A DNA stretch of 64,000 bases. It comes from Asterella californica. Its lineage: Eukaryota > Streptophyta > Marchantiopsida > Marchantiales > Aytoniaceae. The notes under the pieces are model-generated. The model had not been told where the DNA came from. It was given only the letters and a program-made list of their open reading frames with translations, and did no database searches. Of this stretch, positions 35,968 through 47,300 are shown piece after piece (position 1 is the first letter of the stretch; each line of letters starts with the position of its first letter). Made by a program: the position numbers and the translations under genes. The stretch covers positions 17,732,001 to 17,796,000 of the forward strand of contig JAYKYS010000009.1 in assembly GCA_036924285.1 (NCBI GenBank), written 5' to 3'.

Positions 35968-37297
35968 TGTCGTGATGTGAATCATTTTACATTGTAAATA
36001 ATTCACCTCTCTGTTAAGCGTTAGTCTCTTTGATTTAAGTTCGGACCTCAGAGAAGTCGACACTGGAGGATGTTATATATATTTTGAGTCTTAGTAGGTT
36101 GATTATCACGTAGATTGAGTTAAGCTAATGGGTTGTAATTACATGTCGCCGATGCATGCTTCCTAGCGAGGTTAGGTTATCTTTGGGGATTACGTGTCAC
36201 TTTACATGTCTTCGCATGTAGTTTAGGGGTTACGCTGGCACTTTAGGGGCTTGACGTAGTAGCCTATGTATGAAATTAAGTCACCACGTGGTTTGGGACA
36301 CAAATGGACAGGGGAGTGAAGCTATGAACTCCCATTGGTCCAATTTTGTCTTTGTGTACTGCTAAACTTAGTAGTAGGGGTCTTAAGAGGAGTTCGAGCA
36401 TTTTGGTGAGGAGTCTTCAAAATCTGAGAGCACAGGGAGATAGGGTTCGTCGTGCTAAGCACTGTCAGCGAAATTTTTTATCGATTTGGAGCAATAAAGA
36501 AGGAGTTATGGCTGATTGAGGTTCGATTTGTGCCAAAATTGCAGCACTTCTGTTGATTTTGGAGTTTTCGGTGTCAATCGCAGTAGATTTGAGAAAATTG
36601 CTCAAAACCTTCGTGGTCACGTTCACTGTCAGTAGGGCTACGACTGTCTCTAAATTTTCATGTCAATTGAGTCTGTGAGTAATTCAGGGCGACCGCTGAA
36701 GTAGAGGGGGTCCGAAAAGCTCTCAATCTAGAGCATCAACTTCAAAGAGCGAGATCTGGAGTTCTGTGCACAATCAGGAGGCCTTACTTCAAGGGAGTGT
36801 TTAGCAAGCTGTGTACTGCAAATCCTGTAAGAATCTTTGAAAGTGATCGAGCCAATTCTCTGTTCTAGGTCGAAATAGCTGTCTGGGTACCAGAAATTGC
36901 CGTAATTTCTCTGCTCAAAACATTTCTTCCCATATCTCGACACTCTGATTTGATCTCAAGCTGAAACTTCATGTGTATGGTCAGTAGGGCCTCATTTACA
37001 TGTAAGAGGAGTTCTGAAGTCTGAACCATCGTATGTTTCTGATTCTAGACTGTTAAAGTTCACTATCTGACCTTATTACTACTAGTCTGATCTGATGTTC
37101 ACTTCCTGAACATACTGGAGGGTCCATTCGACCTGAGTGAGTGTTTATACTGTTCCCTTTTTATCTGAAGCCTACCTCTGTATAGTAAGAAACCATAGTC
37201 TGAAGTCCAACGCTTCCCTGAGTAGACTAAACACAACCTTCAAGATCTATCACAGCCAGAAGGTCCCGCCCTTCCTAGGAAAACTCTCAACTCGACA
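35968..37297 (+). repeat. 5' LTR of element 1
   Basis: 1330 bp from tgtcgtgatgtgaatcat to aactcgaca. The first 30-odd bases form an imperfect inverted repeat (gtgaatcatttta...taaataattcac). A TATA-like run (gttatatatatttt) lies about 110 bases in and an aataaa at 36493-36498. Either could serve transcription or 3'-end formation, but the R boundary is not determined. Confidence 0.93.
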
Positions 37298-37299
37298 TC

Positions 37300-37318
37300 T
37301 GGTGCTTCCATTGAGAGC
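37300..37318 (+). promoter_or_regulatory. Primer-binding site of element 1
   Basis: tggtgcttccattgagagc starts two bases after the LTR. TGG matches a tRNA CCA end; the rest predicts a primer tRNA ending ...GGAAGCACCA, not initiator Met. Elements 2 and 3 carry the same box (tggtgcttccactgag). Confidence 0.75.
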
Positions 37319-37366
37319 TCTTGGGGTGATTGATTGAGAAGGTTGAGTTCACTACAAGGAGAAGAG

Positions 37367-39508
37367 ATGGATCGCAAGAGTGCTGCTGCTGCTACTTCTA
37401 CGCCTGCTGCATCTACGTCTACTGCAGCTCCTTCTGTAGCACCAGCGGCTACAGCGACATCTGCACCTGGTCTGGATACGGCTGAGATTCTGAAGACTCT
37501 TGCGGCCTTGGTCCAACAACATCCGATCATTGGAGGGGGTGAGTTGAAGTCTACCAAGGCTTTGCAAGCAATTGTGAATAGACGCGATAGATTTGAAGGT
37601 AGAGATATTTCTAGATATTTGCATGAATACAGAGGAGAGATGGAACTGGTTAGAGTCACTGATATAGAGATGATAACCAATTTCGAGTTAGATGTCATTC
37701 CTGAGTTGCGGGACCAAGTTAGGGATGTACAAAGAAGAAATCTAGGTGTCTGGATGAGTTTCGAGCGATCTCTTCGAGACGAGTTTCTCGAAGAAGATTC
37801 AGAGAGAGTTACTAGGAGGACGTTCTTAGACTGGGTTGAGCAACAACCTGGTCGTATGATGAGCCTGAATGAGATGCTGAGAGAGTTTGATCGGAGATAC
37901 CGACAACTCTCAACTCTTGAGAGGATAACCTTAGATGCTCGGAAAACTGAGCTTTTCCTGCAAGCTACCGATGATGCTACGGCAGATCGGTTGTGCTTTA
38001 TGTTGGCCGATCGATCTGCTGAAGGAGGAGTTACTACTGATTGGGGGAGAGTCGAGGATGCTGTTGCCGTACTAACGAGACAGAGGAGGGGAAGAGTGGC
38101 TGTGGGAGGACGTCCGCTTGCAGAAGTAACCGCTCAACCTCGCACTGCTCCTCAAGTACAGCAACCTCCGGCTCTTGCTCCGGCTCCTAGACATGTTGTC
38201 CCGGCTACAGTTCCTTTGATGCCAGTTGTGCCAGTTCCTGCACAAAGGGCACCGATTCACAGACCTGCGGAGAACCATGGACAGCAGAACCAGATCGAAG
38301 ATCTGATTCGGCAGATGAGAGAACTGAAGGTGGAGCTAGCTGGATTGCAGAGAGAGCAGCCGCCGGCGCCTGGTGCTGCACGTCCAGGAGGTGCTCCTGT
38401 TCGTAGATGTATCTGGTGTGACAGTCAAGATCATTTCCGAAGGGACTGTCAAGAGCTCACGGCTGCTCTGCGAGATGGTGTGGTTCGCTACCAGAACGGT
38501 AGGCTGCACCTTTCTTCTACTGGAGAGCCGCTAAGCACGCAGTTTGGACGAAGAGGCATGAGGAGTCTATCTCAGATTACAGCTGCTGCAACTGTATATG
38601 CATTGATGGCACCACCGGTAAATCCTGATGTATATGCCGGACATATCGAGGTTTCTTCTAGTCCTCCGTTGCTAGATAAGACTGCTGAGAAGAGTATTGC
38701 TCCCGTTCCTTCTGAAACATTGAAGAGAGGAGCAGAGACTATCCGTAGGGTCACAGGGTGGAGAGATCCTGTTGATGCTGCGTCTATCAAAGCATTCTTG
38801 GACGTGGATAGACACGTTCACTGGCAAGATGCTTCTGTGGAGGAGAAGACGCGGCGAGAAGCATCTGAACTTGATACTAGAGTTCCTGAGGAGACTGGGG
38901 ATAGACGAAGAGTCACAAGGAGACGAGCGGCTCTTCCTGAGGACATCCCGTCTACTTCTGCAGCTCCTCCACCTGCACCAGGTCCTATGGAGGACGTGCA
39001 GAGATCCCAGCAGGAGCCAACGACTATTGGTAGGCGGTTTACTGCCCAAGAGAAGGAGAAGGGACCGACTTACAAGTTGGCAGCTGATATTGAAACTTCT
39101 ACTGATCTCAAGAGCATCTTGGAGCAGAGAATACTTGACGCGCGAATCGAGTTTTCTCTTCGAGAAGTTCTTGGTATTGCGAAGAGGGAGTTTCACGAGC
39201 TGATCATCGACATCATCAAGCGGAAGAGACAAGTGATGTCTGAACAAGTAGAAAGCCAGATGATAGATATAGTAGGAGCTTCTATGAATGATGCAGAGTT
39301 CGGCAAGGTGCATTTTCAAGAGGCTGATGATACAGAATACCAGCAAGAAGCGTTAGTTGCTGGTACCAACACTGTTGAGTTTGATGATGAAGAAGCTGGC
39401 GACGAGAGTCCAACTACTGATAGCGACTTCAAAAAGAGACACTGGGCTCGTGCTACGACTTCTACGAGTTCGCCTTGGGAGTTTAGAACCTGTTGCAGCT
39501 TTGGTTGA
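37367..39508 (+). pseudogene. Gag of element 1, frameshifted before the protease
   Basis: The start is the ATG at 37367 (MDRKSAAAATST), after a 69-base leader. An Ala/Thr/Pro-rich N-terminus is followed by a helical capsid-like region (RYLHEYRGEMELVRV, MSFERSLRDEFLEE, FDRRYRQLSTLERI), a Pro-rich linker and a CCHC knuckle CIWCDSQDHFRRDC (about 38408-38450). A long acidic, basic-patched C-terminal region then leads into the protease. Compared with element 2, two bases (ac) are missing near 39464, so this frame ends at 39508 and the protease continues in another frame. Gag would assemble particles around the element RNA. Confidence 0.88.
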
Positions 39509-39917
39509 TCACGGCTCAGAGATCAACATCATGTCACGGGAGGTGTACGAAAGAGGTCATTGGCCTATCAAACTGAACCATGGTTGGGTGCTACGAGCGG
39601 CAAACAACCAGAAGGGTGAGTTATACGGCACTTGTCCTAACGTGAGGGTGAAGCTAGGTGATATGGAAGTAGATCAGCACTTCTTCGTGCAGTCTTCTGC
39701 TTCATATCCAGTGATTCTTGGTCAGTCTTATATCACGGCAGTTAGAATGGAGACCAAGGTGATGGACGATGGATCTCACTATGCTAGGATCCGTAGTCCA
39801 GATGATAGACGTTCTGTTCAGTTTCTGACCGTTCGTACGAACCACAAACAAAACAGACAGACTTTGAGAGATTCTCCTATCTGTAGGAGCAAGGATTTTA
39901 TGAAACCACTCTTGTAA
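39466..39917 (+). pseudogene. Aspartic protease region of element 1 (DHG motif)
   Basis: In the frame that matches element 2 the sequence reads VRLGSLEPVAALVDHGSEINIMS, then WVLRAANNQKGELYG and FFVQSSASYPVILGQSYI. The layout is that of a retropepsin (active-site loop, flap, hydrophobic ILG), but the third-position motif is Asp-His-Gly instead of Asp-Ser/Thr-Gly. The frame ends KPLL-stop at 39915-39917, inside the overlap with pol. It would cleave Gag and Gag-Pol. Confidence 0.8.
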
Positions 39918-42645
39918 GACGGGATACCAAGAGTGATGGATCTGCTACTACTATGATCCCGCTTGAGCAGTCTGTGGGATCACAGGAGATTGACGAAGAG
40001 GTTGCTCAAGATTCTGAAAACTGCTACACTGTACATAGTTGGAAATCTGGTTTGATGACTTTTAGTTCTGATGATTGGAGTGAGTTCACACGGGTAGAGG
40101 ATTTGACTGAGAAGAGTAGAAGGCTGATGGAGAGATGTGCAGCAAATCTGCGCTGTACAGGAGTTCTGAAGGAAGGTGAGATGATTTCTGGTGTTTACGA
40201 GGAGTTTGTAGGTGTACAATCTTTTGTTCGTTGGCTGGATGATGTAGATAGGTTGATGGAGCAGATGAGAGGAAGGTTGGTGATCCCTATCCACTCTCAC
40301 AAAGTCTATGAGGAGGTTATCTCGTGCTTACAATCTCGTCCTCATCCGAGATTGGAGAGTGGATGGAAGGATGCAATCTGCTGGTGTGGCTCTCGTGAAG
40401 AAGTAGAGGTTCACACCAAATACAAAACTGTAGCGAAGAAGGTGAAACCAGTGGCAACCCAGTTACCTGTTGATTCACGACAGCAGATGGAGTTAGCAGC
40501 CACTGAGCCTGTACTGAGAGATCCTAAACAGATAGGACACAAGTTTACTCAAGAGACACTCGAGCAACTCCAAATAGGAGGGGGTGGCTTCTTGACTGAA
40601 GTGGAGAAACGAGCTTTTGAGCAGATGATAGTTAGCCATGGTAAGGCATTTTCTTTCTCAGCTGGAGAGATTGGTTGTGTGGATCCTAGTGTGATAGCTC
40701 CGATGGTTATCTTCACTATTCCTCACGTACCTTGGGACTTGAAGCCGATTCCGGTCCCTCGTGCCTTGCTACCGAAGGTTATTGAGTTACTGAAGGAGAG
40801 GATGCGGATGGGTATTCTTGAACCATCTATGGCTCCGTACTCCAGCCGATGGTTCACAGTACCTAAGAAGACAGGAGCTCTGCGCTTCATCCAAGACTTG
40901 CAGCCTGCCAACAACATCACGATTCGAAACGTTGGAACAGGACCTGTGGTTGATGAAGTAGCCGAGGCATTTGCTGGAAGATCTATCTATTCTATTGGAG
41001 ATCTATTTTCAGGTTATGATCAGTTTCAGCTTGCTTTGGAGAGTAGAGACTTGACTACCATGCGTACACCTTTGGGGTTGATGCGGATGTGTACTCTTCC
41101 TCAGAGCGCAACAAACTCAATAGCCCATATGCAAAACGCGATGCATAAGATGTTAAGAGAGTTTGTACCTGAGGTTACCATCCCATTTCTTGATGATATC
41201 CCCATGAAAGGCTGTCCGGTGGAGAACAAGGACGAAACTATGATTGCTAATGGTTGCAGAAAGTTCGTTGCAGACCACATCCGAGATGTGGAGAGGATTC
41301 TGATGCGCTTGGAAGAGGTACACCTCACTCTGTCAGGTACCAAATCTCGTTTTGGAATGTCAGAGATCGTGGTGGTGGGTCACTTATGCGGTACTTTTGG
41401 AAGACGACCGAACCCAGAGAAGGTAGATGCTATAGCAAAGATAGCAGACTGTACCAACATCACTGAGGTTCGACGATTCTTAGGAGCTTGTGTGTTCTTT
41501 CGTGTGAGTATTCCTCATTATGCACACATTGCCGAGCCTCTGTATGCACTTCTGAGAAAAGGGAAGAGGTTTACTTGGCAGCAAGAACATCACGAGACGA
41601 TGGAGCAGCTGAAGGAGATTCTGAAGTCTCCACCTATACTAAGGAGGCTTAGCTACGAGAGCGGGAGACCTGTGGTACTAACTGTTGATATGAGTCCAAA
41701 GGCGATTGGATGGACAGTTGGTCAAGAAGATCCAGATGGTGTGTTTGTTTCTAGATTTGGAGCTCGAATCTTAACAGATAGGCAACGTAACTATCCTCAA
41801 GTAAAGCGTGAGTTGTGGGGAGCTGTTACTGCTATGAAGGTAGATCGAGAGTTCTTGATAGGTGCCCGTGTGATAGTAGAAACAGATTGTTTGTCTTTGC
41901 TAGGTATGATAGCAAACTATAATACTCCGAACATAGCAATGCTACGATGGATTGCTTATATCCGGAGTATGAATCCTGAGCTGAAACATATAGCAGGGAA
42001 GGATAATCCTGTTGCAGACATGTTATCTAGGGCTCGTTATACAGATGAAGAAGAAATGTTTGCAGAAGTTGAAGGTGAAGAAAAGAGAGACGTTTGGTGC
42101 CAAGTTGGTCAGCAGACTTCAGACTTGGAACCACTATCGTTCTACAAGGAGTTCTACACGGAAAAGTTCCACGATATCGGATATTATCTGAGTTTATTAT
42201 GCAAAAGAGAAGGATGGAGTGATACAGAGTTCAAGGAGATCAGACGAAAGGCGTACGATTATCTTCTACGTGAAGGTTATTTGTGGAAACGCCCGAAGAG
42301 AAGAGATGGGATGCTGGCTAGAGTGGTGGATGATCAACCGACAAAGCTGAATCTGCTGAAGGAGTTTCATGACACCTTGTGGGCTGGACACCGTGGAGTC
42401 TGGACTACGTACACGAAGATGAAGGAGCGATACTGGTGGAAGGGTTTGTATCAAGACGTAGTGGATTTTGTTGAGTCGTGTCTGCACTGTCAGTTCTACT
42501 CCAAGGTTCGCTACAGAGATGGACTTGTACCTACCTACCCACCTAGTATTCATTTTTCATGGGTCCTTGATCTTGTGATGATGCCATCAAGACTGTGGGG
42601 GATGCGCTACTTGGTGTTAGCTCGAGAAGATCTCTCCAACTACGT
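39887..42645 (+). pseudogene. Pol of element 1 (N-terminal domain, RT, RNase H, integrase start)
   Basis: The frame is open from 39887, 31 bases before the gag-protease stop and in the -1 frame; the first ATG is 39953. A conserved N-terminal region of about 190-200 residues with a CWC motif (AICWCGSREE) precedes RT. RT shows SSRWFTVPKK, LRFIQDLQPAN, YSIGDLFSGYDQFQL and the active site FLDDIPMKG. RNase H has VDMSPKAIGW and VETDCLSLLG. The integrase finger (HDTLWAGH..CLHC) and the first catalytic Asp (SWVLDLVMMP) follow. At 42645 element 2 interrupts the integrase; the frame reads on into element 2's LTR to 42685. It would copy RNA to DNA and integrate it. Confidence 0.9.
39893..39935 (+). promoter_or_regulatory. 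-1 frameshift signal, decayed heptamer
   Basis: This is element 1's copy of the signal described at 47918-47960. The heptamer position reads GGATTTT (39893-39899), one base away from GGGTTTT, followed by a 7-nt spacer and a hairpin with arms cactctt (39907-39913) and aagagtg (39929-39935). The single change should weaken slippage in the P site. Confidence 0.7.
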
Positions 42646-44254
42646 TGTCGAGGCGAGAGTTTCCTGGGAAGGGCGAACCTTCTAGCTGTGATACGATCGT
42701 GAAGAAGAGGGCGAAAACCTCACAAGGAATACGGATCGCAAGAATTCACACCACCACGTTCTCGATCTGGCCAAGATAAAACACACGGCGTGCAAATAGA
42801 TCTTCAACTCCAGATCATGCAGATTGCAAAGCTCACGCTCAGTAACTCAGAATATCAGAAAACTGCTCCTGTGAAGCACCAGCGCGTTCACCTAGAAGCT
42901 TCCCGTTTTCTCTTCAGAAAAGTATGCGTACAAGTTGTAGGTCTCCTATCTACTCGATTCTGATCTCTTCTCTCAGTCCCTCGATATCAAAACTCTGATC
43001 AGACAGAAGTTCTCTTCAGACGTAACCTCTGTGTAAAAATCTTCTAGCTCTTCAGCTCTACTGTTTCTCTCTACTCGATAGCTTCCGCACGGTAAATTCT
43101 ACACTACTCGATGATCGACAGTCTCCGATAATGCCATAATTTGCGACAATGCCTGAGAATTCTCTCTCTCCGCAGTACACCCCTCTGGGTTTTCCTCCAC
43201 CCTACGTAACCTTCAGTGTCACCTGGCAGGGGTAAAAGACGCCCTAAACAGATGGCAGCAGAAAAAACAAATCACTGATAATAAATCTACACGTAAGAAG
43301 ACTATTTCACTAAGCTTCGCAGATTCATCTGTACGGACGGCCACCGTTTCGGCCGTACAGTCAGCATCTACCACGTGCATCCGAAGTAACTCCACCACGG
43401 CTACCTCTGGCCACCGGAATCACCTCGTTCTTACACGTGGATCTCGAGTTATCACCATTGTCGTCTCCCGGCCCCCTTAAACTTCGAAGTGCCGTAAGTA
43501 TGGGCCGCAACCGAATTCGTACTAATTACCCCGCCAACCCGAAGGTGAGAGGTCCATTTCGAAACCCGGTGGTAATCTCCCTCTAGCATCCACACTAGGT
43601 GACTGCACTAGTGCAGGGGTAGACGGAGGCGTCTCGCATTCACGGTACGTTTAAGGGACATCTAGTGTCCCGCCCCTAGGCAACTTGGTGCCCCTCATAT
43701 TCCCCCGAAGGGGCCAGCCTACTCCAAGCCGGTTGTGAGTCTGAAGGGATTTGATCCGGAGACCTCCTCCCTACAAGTTTCTCAGCTACACCACGGAAGC
43801 TGATCTCACAACTGGTTTTGAAGGCCAGTTTCTAAGCTAATATGCTAGAAAGCTGCGGTATTTCGTCTTTCCTTTGCTAACACGAAGTGCCATAACTTTG
43901 TCTAGACATGCTCTTTTTGTACATTTCGAATTTTAAACAAATACTACATACTAAAATCTACATGAGAAAAATCTAAAAAGTATTTTTCGAACTCACTCTG
44001 ATTTATGGTAAATTTCCCGGTATCAGAAATCTTGTAGAAGAACTCCAAGTAACTTTTTGCCTGCAACTCCATTTGCAACTTTTGAACATACCACGGTGAT
44101 CAGCGCGACGAGACCTACGCCGTGGTGTTTTCAGATTTTCAAATGCACACTTCCTCCAGAATCGACTTCTCTGAGGTCTTAGCTTCACTCAGAGAGACTA
44201 ACTTCTAACTGAGATGTGAATTATTCACTATGTGGAATAATTCACATCACGACA
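42646..44254 (-). repeat. 3' LTR of element 2
   Basis: 1609 bp. The last 50 bases in element sense (42646-42695) and the first 110 (44145-44254) resemble the tips of element 1's LTR; the centre does not. Near the 44254 end lie two hairpins: 44216-44245 (11-bp perfect arms, gtgaattattc) and 44168-44195 (tctctgag / ctcagaga). Confidence 0.95.
43735..43815 (-). other. tRNA-like Pol III promoter inside element 2's 3' LTR
   Basis: On the minus strand gcttccgtggtgtagctgag contains a perfect A-box (TGGTGTAGCTG, 43783-43793), and 26 bases on lies a B-box GATCAAATC (43748-43756). The head resembles a tRNA but lacks a full cloverleaf with a matching acceptor stem, as in the head of a tRNA-derived SINE. 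The orientation equals the element's sense strand. Confidence 0.65.
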
Positions 44255-44270
44255 TCCACCCCCTCCAAAC
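44255..44270 (-). promoter_or_regulatory. Polypurine tract of element 2
   Basis: The minus strand reads ggtttggagggggtgga directly before the 3' LTR; it matches the tract of element 1 at 53268-53283. Confidence 0.85.
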
Positions 44271-44300
44271 CTGCACATCCTCTGGCATGTGCCAACCTCT

Positions 44301-47300
44301 TCATCCTTCTGTCGTTTCATCATCATCATTACTCTCGTCCGCCTCAACCTCTTCAGTAGTCGAGGCGTCTTCATCTCTTGTCATCCTCTGCTCAGACTCC
44401 AGAAAGTTGAACAAATCTACTGATCCTCCACGTTGTTTGGAAAACTTCACTCGCTTGCCAGCCACAGATAGTTTCAAAGGAGTACCATCCAACTCACGTA
44501 AACTATAAGTGGCATTCTCATAAACATCTAACACAACATAAGGCCCGAACCATCTTCGCGAGAACTTACGAAGTGTAGAATGCTGGTTCTCCAGCGTGCT
44601 ATCATACACCAGAACCCAATCACCAACACGTATTGGCTTTGGTCGTAGTCGGTGAGTCTTGTCGAAACGCTCTTTGTTTCTGACTTGAGCCACCTTCAGC
44701 TTCTCTTGCGCCTCAGTAAGATCCTCCTCCCTTCGCTCCAATTGCCTAGTTCGTAAAGCAAGGAGTGAAGTATGATCTATACCATCTTCCCACGGTAGCG
44801 TAACCCACGTAGGAAAGTCCTCCTCAGCAGGCATGATCGGTTTCTGCCCCAACATAAGCTCAACTGGCATATAACCAGTCGTGGTACAGTGTGTAGTTCT
44901 ATCAGCCCATAAAGCAAATGGAAGTAGTCTCGGCCATTCTCTAGGCCTACCATCACATGCTTTTACTAAAGCGTGAACGATAGAAGGGTGTCCTCGTTCA
45001 CTCTTACCAATCCCTTCTGGATTCATGGCAGTAGTAAGTCGAAGCTTTACTCCATAACGAGCAAAGAACTCCTTCGCTTCTGCACCTCTCAGCTCGCCCC
45101 TATCTGCTCGTAATCTTCCAACAGATCCATAACGACATATGATATCTTCAAGCACGTATCTACATATGTTCTCTGTAGTCTTCGTTCGCAGTGCTCGTCC
45201 CTCCACGTAGTTGGAGAGATCTTCTCGAGCTAACACCAAGTAGCGCATCCCCCACAGTCCCGGCGGCATCATCACAAGATCAAGGACCCACGAAAAATGA
45301 ATACTAGGTGGGTAGGTAGGTACAAGTCCATCTCTGTAACGGACTTTAGAGTAGAACTGGCAGTGCAGACACGACCCAACAAAATCCACTACGTCTTGAT
45401 ACAAACCCTTCCACCAGTATCGCTCCTTCATCTTTGTGTACGTAGCTCAAACTCCACGATGTCCAGCCCACAAGGTGTCATGAAACTCCTTCAGCAGATT
45501 CAGCTTCGTCGGTTGATCATCCACTACTCTAGCCAACATCCCATCTCTTCTCTTCGGACGTTTTCACAAATAACCTTCACGTAGAAGGTAACCGTACGCC
45601 TTTCGTCTGATCTCTTTAAACTCTGCATCACTCCATCCTTCTCTTCTGCATAATAAACTCAGATAGTATCCGATATCGCGGAACTTTTCCGTGTAGAACT
45701 CCTCGTAGAACGGCAGTGGTTCCAAGTCTGAAGTCTGCTGACCAACTTGGCACCAAACGTCTCTCTTTTCTTCATCTTCGACTTCTGCAATCATCTCTTC
45801 CTCATCTGTATAACAAGCCCTAGATAACATGTCTGCTACAAGATTATCCTTTCCTGCTATATGCTTCAGCTCAGGGTTCATACTCCGGATATAAGCAATC
45901 CATCGTAGCATTGCTATGTCTGGAGTATTACAGTTTGCTATCATACCTAGCAAAGGCAAACAATCTGTTTCTACTATCACACGGGCACCTATCAAGAACT
46001 CTCGATCTACCTTCATAGCAGTAACAGCTCCCCACAACTCACGCTTCACTTGAGGATAGTTACGTTGTCTATCTGTTAAGATCCGAGCTCCAAACCTTGA
46101 AACAAACCGCACGCCTTCTGCATCTTCTTGACCGACTGCCCATCCAATCGCCTTTGGACTCGTGTCAACAGTCAGTATGATAGGTCTTCCGCTCTCGTAG
46201 CTAAGCCTCCTTAGTATAGGTGGAGACTTCAGAATCTCTTTCAGCTGCTCCATCGTCTCGTGATGTTCTTGCCGCCAAGTAAACCTCTTTCCCTTCCTCA
46301 GAAGTGCATACAGAGGCTCGGCAATGTGTGCATAATGAGGAATACTCACACGAAAAAACACACAAGCTCCTAAGAATCGGCGAACCTCAGTGATGTTGGT
46401 ACAGTCTGCTACCCTTGCTATAGCATCTACCTTCTCCGGGTTCGGCCGTCGTCCAAAAGTACCGCATAAATGACCCACCACCACAATCTCTGACATTCCA
46501 AAACGAGATTTGGTACCTGACAGAGTGAGGTGTACCTCTTCCAAGCGCATCAGAATCTTCTCCACATCTCGGATGTGGTCTGCAACGAACTTTCTGCAAC
46601 CATCAGCAGTCATAGTCTCGTCCTTGTCTTCCACCGGACAGCCTTTCATGGGGATATCATCAAGAAATGGGATAGTAACCTCAGGTACAAACTCTCGTAA
46701 CACCTTATGCATCGCGTTTTGCATATGAGCTACTGAGTTTATCGCACCCTGAGGAAGAGTACACATCCGCATCAATCCCAAAGGTGTACGCATGGTAGTC
46801 AAGTCTCTACTCTCCAAAGCAAGCTGAAACTGATCGTAACCTGAAAACAGATCTCCAATAGAATAGATAGATCTTCCAGCAAATGCCTCGGCTACTTCAT
46901 CCACCACAGGTCCCGTCCCAACGTTTCGAATCGTGATGTTGTTGGCAGGCTGTAAGTCTTGGATGAAGCGTAAAGCTCTTGTCTTCTTAGGTACTGTGAA
47001 CCACCGGCTAGAGTACGGAGCCATAGATGGTTCAAGAATACCCATCCGCATCCTCTCCTTCAGTAACTCGATAACCTTCGGTAGCAAGGCACGAGGGACT
47101 GGAATCGGCTTCAAGTCCCAAGGTACGTGAGGAACAGTGAAGATAACCATCGGAGCTATCACACTAGGATCCACACAACCAATCTCTCCAGCTGAGAAAG
47201 AAAATGCCTTACCATGGCTAACTATCATCTGCTCGAAAGCTTGTTTCTCCACTTCAGTCAAGAAGCCACCCCCTCCTATCTGGAGCTGCTCGAGTGTCTC

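Noticed and set aside
42646..42685. C-terminal extension of element 1 Pol (about 13 residues)
   Set aside because: It is read-through into the nested element's LTR, not part of the protein; the true integrase resumes at 52336.
43735..43815. A genuine tRNA gene in the element-2 LTR
   Set aside because: A-box and B-box are present but I could not form a full cloverleaf with a paired acceptor stem or a convincing anticodon arm. It is kept as a tRNA-like promoter only.
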